The notes beneath the pieces were generated by a model, which saw nothing but the letters and a program-made list of their open reading frames with translations, made no database searches and was not told where the DNA came from. Shown one piece after another: positions 12,298 to 23,499 of a DNA stretch of 64,000 nucleotides. Location of the stretch: assembly GCA_037892935.1 (NCBI GenBank), contig JAYXKI010000007.1:620001-684000 (forward strand), read 5' to 3'. Numbering within the stretch: position 1 is the stretch's first letter; each line of letters opens with the position of its first letter. A program made the position numbers and the translations under genes. The DNA is from Phlebopus portentosus. Its lineage: Eukaryota; Basidiomycota; Agaricomycetes; Boletales; Boletinellaceae.

Positions 12298-13787
12298 ATG
12301 TCGCGTCGGCGATCTATCTCCGCCTTCTCAGCCATCGCCTCAGCAAGCACTCTTTCTCTTGCTTTCTTGCCCTTAGCCAACGCGTTCTCCTTCAATATCG
12401 ATAATTTACCGCAGCAATGCAGCAACATGTCCATCAGTATAACTGGCACGGGTGGTGTGCCTCCGTATAGCGTGCTCATCATTCCATTCGGCGGGACACC
12501 CCTCCCGAATAACATCGAGGCGCGCAGAATCCTCGATCAGAGTTTCGACGGCGACTCTACGACGGTCTCGTTCCAGCTCAAGTATCCCGCACTTTCGCAG
12601 TTTGTTGTCGTCGTACGTTTCATTTCATTCCTTGCTGCTGATCATCACGCGTCCGGGTATCTAACTTTTTAAAATTTTGTCTCTTTGTTGCTTTTAATAA
12701 CCAGGTTAGCGACAGCCAGAACTTCGGCAGCGGAGGTACGAGCTCTGCCGCGACAGCCGCAGACTCGTCCGACTCGAGCTGCTTCGACGCATCGCAGAAC
12801 GTCCAAGCAGATTTCTTCTTCAACACCGTTCCACTAAATCAATTTGTGCAATGCGAAGAGTCTCGAATTTGGTGGGATCCCAGTACCGTGCAGGGACAGC
12901 CGACGTTCTACGGCGTGATCCCCGGAGGGGACTCGTTTAATATTACCGTAGGAGATTTGACGACTGTGTCGGAGCAGGGCGTGGGCTTCAACTGGACACC
13001 GAATATCCGTGGTGGGACCACGTTGGTTGTGGGAGCGGGCGATGATAGGGGACTCGGTGCTGGCGGCAGCGTGACGTATATCGTCTCGACGGGAAACGGG
13101 AACACTACATGTCTGGACAACTCCTCGCCTTCTTCAACTGCTGGCAGCCCGGCAGGCGGGTCATACCCGACCAGCACGTCCGAAGCGGAGAACAGCCGGA
13201 CAGATAACAACAGCTCGAATACAGGCGCGATTGCGGGAGGCGTCGTAGCGGGCGTCGTCGTCGTGTGCGCGTTCGTGCTCGTGCTCCTCTTCCTCCGACG
13301 CAGGAAACGGCAGAACCTATCAACAAAAGAACGCCCTGATCTCTTCACGGATAACGAGCATCCCTCCGATGCGCAGCGTGAGATCGCTCGACTGGCACCT
13401 CCAGAGCCGTTCATCGTGCCCTCGGAGCCTACGCGCTCGGAATGGGGAAGCGGGAGCAGCGCGCATGAGACTGGGACGGGCGCACCGGTTTCGTCGTACG
13501 GGTACGGAGTGGGCACGGGCGCAGCGGGTGCCGGCGGTGGCGATCGCAGGACATCTGCGTTCAGTCTGAGCACGGGAACGGAGGGGGAGTTCCTCATGCG
13601 CCCTGGGACGCCGCAGACAGCCGCTACGAGCGCAGCGGGCACGAATGTGAGCAGGAAGGGACCCGCACCGGTGTTGAGGCCTGTGAATATCATACAGCAC
13701 GAGGACGCGGGGACTACGGTTGGGGATGATCAGGAGCCGGAGACGGTCGAGTTGCCGCCTGCGTATACAAATATTCGCGGGGATTGA
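12298..13787 (+). CDS. secreted/plasma-membrane single-TM protein with PPxY tail
   Basis: Predicted type I membrane protein of 465 residues with exons 12298-12612 and 12705-13787. The chosen ATG starts MSRRRSISAFSA, giving a basic n-region and a hydrophobic signal peptide ending near ANA. Upstream in-frame ATGs at 12268 and 12277 would bury the signal. The ectodomain begins FSFNIDN and is rich in Ser, Thr and Asn-glycosylation sites with four or so cysteines. A single transmembrane helix (GAIAGGVVAGVVVVCAFVLV) is followed by a basic stop-transfer stretch RRRKR. The cytosolic tail is low complexity and ends ELPPAYTN, a PPxY motif of the kind bound by WW domains of Rsp5/Nedd4 ubiquitin ligases. 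This layout is common among uncharacterised Agaricomycete surface proteins. A sensor or wall-anchoring role is conjecture. Confidence 0.8.
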
Positions 13788-14998
13788 TTGATGGAGGTTG
13801 ATGCGGGTCAGGATCGGATATATGGGGGATGGGATTTGGATGCTTTTTTTTCGTCCTTTGCTAAAAGTGTACGTGTCTATTCTTTTATTTCGTTCATCAC
13901 TTCACTTTCAATGCTTGCAATGGGCCTTGAACGGACCCTCACCTTCACCTTCATACGCTTCATACGACTGTTTACATATATGTATATTTTCTCTTTTTCG
14001 AAACAAAATTCCGCTCGCAAGGTAGATCATTCACAACACCATTTTCCAGCAGCCGTTATTGACGGTCTTCTCTTCCATCATATATCTCTTGTCCATTCTT
14101 CCCCCGCTTCCTTTTGCTCCGTTTCCCATTGATTCTTGATCATTCTAATTCTGCTTTCTGATAGTGTTTTAGTATATACCCTTCCGCATTTTTTTCGTTT
14201 TCGGCTTGGGCCGGCTTAGGATCCGTCCATTCGTTTCCTTCATATCTATTTTGTGTCCTTATATATATCCCTTTTCGGATTCTTCTCTTTTTTCGTTTGC
14301 GTTTGCGTCCTGAAGATGCTCGCGTCATTTGATTCGCCCTTCCCGATCGCCCCTACTCTCCTATTCCCGCCTTTGCGAATTAATTTCTTTCATTCTTGAG
14401 GCATCCCTCCACCTCCCCTTCCCATCCTCTCGTCTTCCTTCCTTCCCTCCCGCCTTACATATCCATATTCATATCCGTGTTTCGTATCCATACCCATATC
14501 GATGCCCAGATCCATGTTCATATCCGAATCAATGTCGATATCCATCCATCAAGCAAAATACGAATAGCTTCGAATTGATAATTACAATACAATGAAACAC
14601 CTCATGTCGTGTCGTGACGATTGATCTATCCCGTTCTTGTCAGCACCTCAATTTGCATTGCATCGCATCGCTTTGCGCTTGTCTTGTCTACGGTCATCGT
14701 GAGTCACGTTGTTCTCTTTCGCCGCGCTAAGCCTAAACAACCGCCTGTTTGGCACTTGGCTGCATCGCTGTTACGTATGTACGTACCGTACGTGCTCACC
14801 TCTCTTGGACTCAACACGAATAAATCAACTCACAGCTGCAACAAATAACCGTAACCATACTGTTGTTTGGATCTGGAAGGACGTCTTTCTTTTCACTTAA
14901 TATAAGAAGGAAGCAAAGGCTTGTGGTGGACGGACAGATGCAATTGCATTCTCAAGTTGATCTATTAAGGATTATAAACAAGAGCAGTTGTGAGTCGA
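13788..14998. other. intergenic, mainly 3' UTR-like
   Basis: Pyrimidine-rich sequence follows the TM protein gene, with short repeats such as CATATC at 14460-14550. Short frames here have no protein-like composition. I see no gene. Confidence 0.5.
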
Positions 14999-15009
14999 TG
15001 GCTCAGTGG
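14999..15009 (+). promoter_or_regulatory. extra tRNA A-box-like element
   Basis: TGGCTCAGTGG matches the RNA polymerase III A-box consensus and repeats, 22 bp upstream, the true A box of the tRNA-Cys (15021-15031). It looks like a partial tandem copy of the tRNA 5' half. Confidence 0.6.
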
Positions 15010-15013
15010 TAAA

Positions 15014-15085
15014 GGATCAATAGCTCAGTGGTAGAGCGTAGGATTGCAGATCCCGAGGTCGGGTGTTCGAACCACCCTTGGTCCT
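15014..15085 (+). tRNA. tRNA-Cys (GCA)
   Basis: The 72-nt sequence folds as a cloverleaf. The acceptor stem GGATCAA/TTGGTCC includes one G-U pair, the D stem is GCTC/GAGC, the anticodon loop is TTGCAGA with anticodon GCA, and the T arm is GGGTG-TTCGAAC-CACCC. The discriminator base is T, as expected for cysteine tRNA. The anticodon stem has an A-C mismatch and a T-G pair, so it is weaker than usual. Internal A box (TAGCTCAGTGG) and B-box-like GTTCGAACC are present. There is no intron. A run of eight T follows at 15105. Confidence 0.9.
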
Positions 15086-15104
15086 TAATAAATGAATTGA
15101 GAGG

Positions 15105-15112
15105 TTTTTTTT
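15105..15112 (+). terminator. RNA polymerase III terminator
   Basis: Eight consecutive T on the coding strand lie 19 bp past the tRNA-Cys, as expected for Pol III termination. Confidence 0.75.
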
Positions 15113-15395
15113 AAAAAAAATTCAATTCGAGGCACGTAAATTCTGTCTCTTTTCTTGACCTCACTTTAGTTCCAGCACGTAAGCATTGCTGTAAATAGTT
15201 GGCACATTTCCCGTCATGCATACATTACATTCATTCACATGAGCAACATTAATATTGACAGAAGAATGCCAGGATGACCGCATAATAATCGGCAGACTGG
15301 TATATTAGACAGGAATAAATTTACAGGTGGGAAACTACAGTGAAACAATAACAAAATTTGAAAACAGCCGAAAGAATGGTAATTCACGCTTGAAG

Positions 15396-17479
15396 TCAAG
15401 ATGGACTGGATCTCTTTCTGAAGAGAAAGCGACCGTTCGGGTTCGGTATGCACGAGAATGCGAAGCGAATAAGCTTCGGTCGTTCTTGTTCGCCCTCGAG
15501 CTTCATATCGTAGTTCAACACCAGGTAAGCTAGCATCGTCTTGAGCTCGTTCGCTGCGAAGAACCGACCCGGGCTAGAAACAAGAAAGACAATGAAACTG
15601 TTGCGTAATGAAGAGGGCATTTGGTACACGTACCATGCATGTCTTCCATATCCGAACGTCAGGAATTCTGGACTCGGCGAGACAACCTGGTCTTTGGTCT
15701 CCTCCGTCGCGCCTCTCTTCAGGAGCTTCAGAGTCGAGTCGAGCGAATCGGAAACCATCAAATTCGTTGGTGTTTCGTTAGCTTCGCTCATCATGATGCG
15801 CGCAGCCTCCGTTGCAGGTGACGTGTGCGTGCCAGCGGGGATGAACGTCCCCATCGCCGAGTGTGTAGTCCACCATGGCTTTGCGAAGTGTTGACGCTTG
15901 TGTAGAGATTTACATTATTATTGATACACTCTTTCATTTTGAACAAAGGATAGAAGAATGATAACTCACTAATTGATATGCCATAGAACCGGAGGGTTTC
16001 CTTGAGGTAATTATCAATCCTTCGTATCTTCGCAAAAGAGTCACTCGACGACCAGCCCTCTTCTCTCACTACGCGTTCGACTTCCTTGCGAAGATGCTTG
16101 ATATCCTCGGGCCGAGAGACGAGAGCAAGCAGGGTATGGGTTAAGCTCTTCGCAATACCAGGCAGCATATCAAAACTAGGTAAACTGCAAACGAGATGTA
16201 CTATCATGTGGGAGCTGACTTATGATTATCGAAGTACGCACAGCGGCGAAGTTGAAATGGAGAATCCGAAGTGTAAGCGATTCCACGTCCCTCTTCTCGT
16301 TATCGGAAGCCTCGACCATCATCCAGGAAAGCATATCGTTCTACCGCACAGGTGCGAACAAATAACATATTTCCCTCAGGTAAAATGCTTACAGGCTTTC
16401 CGGGCCAGTCCTTGCCAAACTTATCAATTTGAGATAAATGATATTCAATTACTGGTTTCAAATGATCGATGGCCCGGCGCGTGGTGCACGGAACGGATGT
16501 AAGGAATTCGCTGACGAGCCTATTTTAACAGAAAGGGATAAAATAAGGAATAAGGACTATTGGTTCATACTTGAGATAAAGGACCAGCGCACGACTTTAG
16601 GAATTCCGGAAACAGATTAATGGTAACGGAATCTTTGACAACATCAAGAGTGTAGCGTATGTTGATGTCAATGTAGTCCATGTCCCTACCTAGACGCGAC
16701 GAAGACGTTCAAGACTGAAGGGGAAAAAAAAAAGAAACGATTCTGGCCGGAAGAACGTACATAAAGGCAAACCGACGAAAACTCGGCCGTTACTCGTCCT
16801 CGCGATGACTTGCATTGCCACGTCCTCAGCTTTTAGAGACATCCACTCTAATCAACCAAGCGAAAGTCGTCTATTACCTTAGAAATGGACGTCGGTGACT
16901 AAGTTCCACGCACCATCCGACTATGCTGGGATGTTATCGTCAAAGCTTGGGAAATTTCGTCGAAGATGTCGGAATATAAATCTCCAAGGTTCCGTGTCAG
17001 GTCTGTGCGGACGAGACCAACGTGCCAATGGCTGGCCGTGACTGAACTTCCCATCGTGTACTTTATGGCAACAGGCAAGAGACTGGTTGAGAGTCACGAA
17101 TGCAGTATTACGAAAGTGCCTCTCGGAACCTACATCTTCAGTCGCCTTGACAAAGACAGTTTATCCTCGGGAGACTTGCGAGCTTCTTCTATGAGCTCTG
17201 GAGTATTCACTATGGCGATCCACCTATCCAGCTTGGGCATCTTAAATGTGCTATACTATGATAATAAGTGAGAAAAAGGGATTGTTTCAACATCTCGTTT
17301 AAATAGATCAAGTAGAAAAGAACGTTTCGGTCTGAACTTACTTTCTTGTATCCCTCCTCGGGCATCTCCTGCGCTTTCCCTCAAATTGAGCGCGCCGAAG
17401 TAGGACGTAATTCTCTGAGAAGAGCCGACAGCAGGTACAGTGAGCCTGGAAAGGCACAGTTAGTGGTTAACAATTTAAC
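15396..17479 (-). pseudogene. cytochrome P450, multiply frameshifted
   Basis: This is a nearly full-length P450 of the same family as the relic at 10020-11387, read on the minus strand. Seen in order: a proline-rich hinge VPAVGSS, ELIEEARKSPEDKLS, VAIKYTMGSS, LTRNLGDLYSDIFDEISQA, MQVIARTSN.RVFVGLPLC, DYIDINIRYTLDVVKDSVTI, FGKDWPGKP, the K-helix YLKETLRFYG (ExxR), and the heme loop FGYGRHACPGRFF, whose cysteine codon is split by an intron. The C-terminus ends FLFRKRSSPS at 15396. Lesions are clear: single-base losses in the SFVKATED and AFDDNIP regions, an in-frame TAG just after, an indel in the hinge, and an extra G in a GGGG run at about 15851-15854 that breaks GDGTFIP. The catalytic half is otherwise well preserved, so inactivation may be recent. 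Confidence 0.82.
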
Positions 17480-18468
17480 GACGCTTGAATAGAAAGCTAA
17501 TGAAGATAAGCAACGTACATCTTTCTTCCTACATGAATATACTGGACAACGGAAACAATAAAACAACAACTAAGATCGTTCCCGTTAGTATCAAACCAGG
17601 CCTATTCTTTAGTACGGTGGGTAACAAACTATTCGTGGGGATCACAGAGGTTGAGAGACATCGTGAAGATGGGTGCAGAGACATAGGATCAGAACACAGA
17701 AACAGGGCGAGGCTCGGACCCGGAAATGATTCTACGTCTTGGCTATTTTACGAGGAATGGAGTAATGTGGACTTTTTTTTGAGCATTATTAAGGCAATAT
17801 CACAAGCGCTTGAAGCAATGATGGTAGAAAAGTAAGATGCAAGGTCTCTGATGGCACATACCACAACAAATGGAAATGTCACTTGTGTAAAATGCCAGTC
17901 CTGATTGGCCCGGACGAAACGTCTGAAGCTGGTCGGTCGCATTTCTAAGTTTTTCATTCTTCACCATTGTGTCGATAAACATTCAACAAGAATTGTCATA
18001 TGAGCGATCTCCCACTTCAGCAACTTGTGCGCAGAAGTTATTTGGCGAGAGACCAAGTAGAAGTAATGCCCGAATCGCGAGTCGGGAAATTCTACGGTAA
18101 TGTGCATAAGACTCGGCAACGGCCGCAATGTCCAAAAATCCTCCTCCCTCCATACCGAAAACCACTCAACCATCGAGATCGATTGTCTTCGACGAAGAAA
18201 GTTCAGAATCAAATAACGTCATTCTCACGTCCAGCTGAATGCTCGGCTGGCGGAAAAGGAAAGAGAAATAATTAAACATGCTCACTACTGTTACATTAAA
18301 AAAACAAGCTACCCATTCCACTTTAGTCACACCTTTAATTCAAATCATCGACGTCCAACCAATCAATTCAATAAGACGAGACCAGGCATCGCATAGGTGA
18401 AAATGAAAATTTTGAGATGGAGTTTCCAAGCATTATCGTACTTTATAATATACGAGAACAAAAGAAAA
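17480..18468. other. intergenic, possible decayed coding sequence
   Basis: Minus-strand fragments at 17750-18210 have balanced protein-like composition but match no family I know and are interrupted. They could be displaced 5' P450 sequence or another relic. The last 200 bp are AT-rich and probably the 3' UTR of the carrier gene. Confidence 0.35.
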
Positions 18469-20818
18469 TCATAATTTGGCTAAGAGAAGGCCGACGACAA
18501 CGTAGATAATCGTAGCAGGTGGTGTGACGACGCAATATGACCAGAATATCGTTTTGCTGATGAGACGTTCGAAGGCATCGCCGGAAGCGGCTTGGGTAAT
18601 CTAAGAGAAATAATCCGTTGTCCCACCTACGAAACGAAGATGGTTAAAATGGTGCTTACCTGAGCGAGCGTTAACGCAGGAGGTGAAGAAATTAGCAGCA
18701 CATTGGATACAACGAACACAGGACTGTATAAACATCATGATCAGCGCATATCTGTGAAACTCAAATAATAAATGCTCACTCGTCAAACAGTTTGGGATTA
18801 TCGTAACTGGCGCCAATGGCCATGAGCGGCAATAGTATGATAGGTGTTATGATCATCCGCGAAATAATTGCAATCCAAACAGTTCGCGTTTCTCCGGGGA
18901 AGGTATTTGATTTTGCATTTTTCTTGTCCTCCCAGTTTTCGCGACGGCTCAAACGAAGCATCGTAGACCGTATACTACCGACAAATGAGGAACGATCACT
19001 TCGTCGACTAACAATCTGCTGTGCGTTGCCATTTTCTTCCATCTGTGCATCTCCGTTTGAATGCCCGGATTCTTCTTCAGGTTTCTTCTCCGCGGGTGGT
19101 TGATAGAAATAGGCGCCAAGAACAACCAAGGTGATCGGGATCGAGCAGTTACCGGCAGCGTTCAGAGCGCCTTTGATAGGCTGCATATGCCTGTCGAGTG
19201 AATGCTGCACGGGAGGAATGATGACTACTATGAATGACATCAAAGCTGCCCAAAGTGGGACGGTCAGGAATTCATTTATGCCGCGAAGCAACTTCCATAA
19301 CCGATGTCGAGCATGCCGAAGCACTCTCTTTATGCGTGACGTTGGCGGAGCGGATAGTGGACGTTGGTGCTGTGTAGTAGGAGGAAGCAGCAGCGGCTCA
19401 TCGCCATCCGATTCAGATTCCGATTCATCTCGTAAAGGGGTAGTTCCCTCGAACGGTAAAGCAAGAGTGGAAGATGAAGTGTTATTTGACGCATCAGCAA
19501 GATCAACAGCAGAACGAGTGGGTGTGTTCGGGAACGAGTAGAACACTCGGGGTGGGATCTGGTGGACTTGCACATGTTCATGGAAACGGACCTCATCATG
19601 CAAATTTCGCCGCTTAGAGGGAGAACTTTCACCCTCTACTCCGTGAAATATGATTGAAGGGGGACGATCGTGTGAAGTCGCAACTGTAAGCGCGTCATCC
19701 TCGACGTCGATAAGAAGCGGTAGAGCTTCCGGATTATCTCGATAACGATCCTCTCCCTGGCCATGCGACTCCACTTCCGTATCTTCTGCATCGGCCTGGG
19801 ACAAAAGATGGACACCATAACTCCAACGAAGAACCATACCTAGTGTGCTTGACAAGACGAGATACGACAAGGCACGTCCAAGCATTGCGCTCTTTGAGTC
19901 ATCGTCATCCCACTTCAAATTCGGGACAGCGACAACCAAACTCTGCATCAGCGCGATAGGCAACGAATTAGAGTTCATAAACATTGCCGCGGCAATTGCG
20001 AAGTTCCTAGAGAAACCCATTGACGGAAACTTTACGTAGTGCAAAATTTATAGTAACATACCTTTGCGACTTCTTAAGTCGAAATAAAATCCCGAGAATA
20101 TAGGCGGCAATCATAGACACCACGGTAAGGATGGCAAAGAAGATAGGAATGATCCATAATTCTCGTAGTTTTTCTACACAAAGTAAATCGAAGTCAGTAT
20201 GGAATTTAAAGATAGACCATCAGACAAAGTACAAGAATGCGACTAGAGCACGAGACCCAGGTAAAATGAGACTTCATTATAAGTATTGACAGGCATGGAT
20301 CATCCTAGATATTCTCAAACTGAGGCCAAGAGGCAAGTGCTCTGCCAAGGTGGCCAAGCATGAAAAAGCCCAACATACATACACAGCTCTCGACTACCAT
20401 CCACAGTCGTCAACACATTCGAGATATGCCCCGAAAAGAAAAGGGGAACTCGAAGAACATAGAAATGCGCAATACGATAAGCATATGTGAGATTTGAAGC
20501 CACTTACCGCGAGTGAGGGAAAACGCAACTTTCGAGAACAACAGCGCAGGTGTAAAGAGCGAGACATTGAGGCGATTCAGTTGCTAGTCGAAGTTGAAAA
20601 TAGATAATATAGAACGATATAAAGCAACTATTGACATACCTTCTGCGTTTTCTTATCAAGGATACCTCTCTTGGCCAAAACATAACCCGCGACACACTGT
20701 AGAAACACCTCAAGGATAGCCTGTCGGAGGTGGCGAGATCGTGAGCAACATAATCAAAATATTAGGTATACTTCCCCACCTCGAAAACAGTCCTCAATAA
20801 GACGCCGATGGGTGCCAT
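18469..20818 (-). CDS. PIN-like auxin efflux carrier family protein, paralogue A
   Basis: Membrane transporter of the auxin efflux carrier (Mem_trans) family, 576 residues. Exons on the minus strand are 20818-20780, 20720-20640, 20583-20508, 20173-20062, 20006-18780, 18723-18660 and 18600-18469. The N-terminal half has AGYVLAKRGILDKKTQK, LNVSLFTPALLFSKVAFSLT and NFAIAAAMFMNSNSLPIALMQSL. The C-terminal half has VPLWAALMSFIVVIIPPVQ, GNCSIPITLVVLGAYFY and VFVVSNVLLISSPPALTLAQ. The halves flank a long charged cytosolic loop of about 170 residues, a common layout for fungal members, usually placed in the ER. The physiological substrate in fungi is unsettled. The third intron is 334 nt, against 55 nt at the same position in the neighbouring paralogue. 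Confidence 0.9.
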
Positions 20819-21423
20819 GGGCAGGCACAGAACAGAAGATGGTGAGACACGAGAAGAGAATAGAACAACGCAGGTCAACTGCGTGGAGCGCGGTCGATCC
20901 CTACGTGACGTACGTACTGTACTTGGCAAGTTATCCGCACGTGCGTGTCGTTACTCGGCGTGCTACCTTTTCAAGGTTAGGTTAGCCGAGCCAATCTCCT
21001 CTCTCTTTCGGGACTCGCCGATCACATAGACTGATTCAGACCAAATTCAAGATGCCCTGAACATTTACATGTACACACTACGCATCATGGCGGAGTACAG
21101 AGACAGTCTATAAGGCTGAGCGGGGAAATGCAGATCCGAATACGAGATGCTAGGATATATCGCTACATTGCCTAAGAGGGGTAGCATGAAAGCGAGACCA
21201 AAAGAATGAAGACCGACCGGAAGAAAGAAAAGTGGCTACTCAGGTATTCAAAATCTATATATCCGAATAGAGCGTCAGAGTCTATACGATGAAATCAGAA
21301 TGACAAGCATGAGACAAGAGAACCGTGCATATATATTAGGGGTGAGGAGTCGCAATGTCTTGTTTTGAAAAGGGGGAGAACGGAAGAAGAAAAAAGAACA
21401 AACGAATGAAATCCGCAGCGCTG
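20819..21423. other. intergenic between carrier paralogues
   Basis: This is the promoter region of paralogue A and the 3' UTR of paralogue B, which are transcribed in the same direction. I see no gene. Confidence 0.5.
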
Positions 21424-23278
21424 CTATAGCTTGGCCAGAATGAGACCGATAACGACGTAGATGATCGTGACAGGAGTCAGAACTACACAATATGCATAGA
21501 AGATAGTAGTGCTGAGCAAGCGTTCAAACTCGTCGCTTGCTCCGGTCTTGGTTGACATCTGCACGAAGTAGAGAAAAATCAGTTTATTCACCAAATCCCA
21601 AATCCCGATGAGATGAGTTACCTGAGCGAGTGTGAGAGCGACAGGCGCAGAAACGAGCAGTACGTTGGATACGACGAACACTGGACTATGAGAATATTCA
21701 GATATCCAGTACAACGCTGATCGCGATCGACGACATACTCAGAAAAAACCGGAGGTATGTTGAAGCGAACAAAAGCTAGCATTAACGGAAGTACGATAAG
21801 CGGGCAAAGAACTTGTCGAGAAACGATCGCTACAAGAATAGTGCGTTTCTCGCCAGGACGTTTAGGCTTTCCCTCTGCCAATTCTACTGAATTCTTGAAG
21901 CGACGGAATCGAAGCACATTGTACAATCTCTCCTTGAGTGAAGGTACGACTGTACCTTGAGGTAAGGGCGTATAGAAGTATGCGCCAAGTACAACTAGTG
22001 TAAGCGGAATCGAACAATCGCCAGCCATCTCGAGCGCCTGTCGCACCGGCGGCATGTGATTGGCAACGAGATTTTGGACCGGAGGGATAAGCGCGATGAT
22101 AATGGCCAGAAACGCTGCCCAGAGTGGCATGGTCATGAAGCCACAGAAACCGTCCCAGGACTTCTTCAGTCCCCTCGCGAAACGCTGAAGCAGCGTACAT
22201 GGCTTTGTCCGACGATAGGATCCAGCTGGGTCTTCGTTTCCACGGTAGGAGTAAGAGTGAATGGGGCGAGTGTCGCTGACGAACTCTTCGTGGAAAGCGG
22301 CAGAGCCGGATTAGACGGTTCGGGAGCCACATTTGATACCGCAGGAAGACTAAAGCCAGATCGCGCAGGCTCATCAGCTAGGTAGAATTGCGCTTGAGAG
22401 CCACTCCTGGGCGAACGACTACCGCCGGTATCTCCGGTAACAGTGGCGTCTGAGGGTGAGCGACTGTGTGCAAGAGGGCTGAGAATACTGTCGTGCGCAG
22501 CTTCCTTATCTAACTGCTGAGACTCTAAGTCTAATTTCTTCCCTTCATCATCCGTTTCGGGGGCATCATCAGCTTTTTGGAGAATTTTGACACCGAAACT
22601 CCACCGTGCGATGTTCCCGAGAGTACTGAAAAGGACTAGGTATGTGAGCGCGCGCCCGAGCATGTCTTCACTGGTATCGTTTTCATTCCACTTTAATTCA
22701 GAGACGGTGCCAATAAGACTCTGCATGAGCGCGATTGGCATCGAGTTAGAGTTCATGAACATAGCTGCCGCCATAGCGAAGTTCCTACGGTATTGTAAGT
22801 ATAAGAACAAAAGATAAAAGCTTGATATTATACCTGTGAGCTGGTTTTATTCGGAAAAGTAAGCCTGTAAGGTAAGCGGTACCTGCGGAGACAGACGTGA
22901 CGATAATAAACAGGACGGGAATTATCCAAAGTTCTTTCAGTTGTGCTATACAAGATACTTCAGTCGGATACAAACGTAGAAGGAGAAAGCAAATACTCAC
23001 AAGGAGTAAGAGAAAATGCGACTTTCGTGAATAGTAGAGCTGGAGTAAAGATCGACGTGTTCAGAATGTTGATTTGCTTTCGGGTCTGTTTGTTCAGTAT
23101 GCCCATGCGGCCGAGAATATTACCGGCGAGACATAGCAGAAAAACCTCAGCAAGCGCCTATGTGAAAAGCCGTGACAGAAAAGTTAGGAAATCGTAAATA
23201 ATTCTGGAATGCGTGCAGCATCTGACAGAGACTCACCAAGAGGATAGTCCCGACCAGCAGGAGAATGTTGGCTGCCAT
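21424..23278 (-). CDS. PIN-like auxin efflux carrier family protein, paralogue B
   Basis: Second auxin efflux carrier family protein, 499 residues. Exons on the minus strand are 23278-23237, 23157-23001, 22945-22834, 22784-22340, 22283-21739, 21685-21622 and 21558-21424. It shares NFAMAAAMFMNSNSMPIALMQSL, GDCSIPLTLVVLGAYFY and PVFVVSNVLLVSAPVALTLAQ with paralogue A, and most exon boundaries. It has fused exons 2 and 3 of A and gained a 56-nt intron (22339-22284, with a CTAAT branch-like element) in the loop. Without that intron the frame closes. Its central loop is about half the length of A's. The tail also differs, starting MSTKTGASDEFERLL. The pair is a tandem duplication that has clearly diverged, so different localisation or regulation is plausible. 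Confidence 0.9.
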
Positions 23279-23499
23279 AGCAGATAAAGGAGTGGAAGGA
23301 AAACGTTGAGTTTCGGAGTGGCTCTGCCTGTCGTAACGAGTTTTCTTATGGTCTTGCTAGTGTAGCGGCTGTCTCAGAAGAACAAACAGGCGAGTTTCAG
23401 GGTCAATGGTCAGGTCGGTCGAACCGATGCTTTAGCGTCTCGCTTCACTCACTTTTTATAATCCTCTGTCATTAACTTATTCTTTCTTTAAAAAAATCC

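Noticed and set aside
13788..14132. Plus-strand 114-codon frame after the TM protein gene
   Set aside because: It begins in the 3' UTR, has a Phe/Ser/Ile-rich composition of pyrimidine-rich DNA and no family resemblance.
19131..19541. Plus-strand frame over carrier paralogue A
   Set aside because: It is antisense to the hydrophilic loop of the carrier, whose minus-strand translation is clearly family-like.
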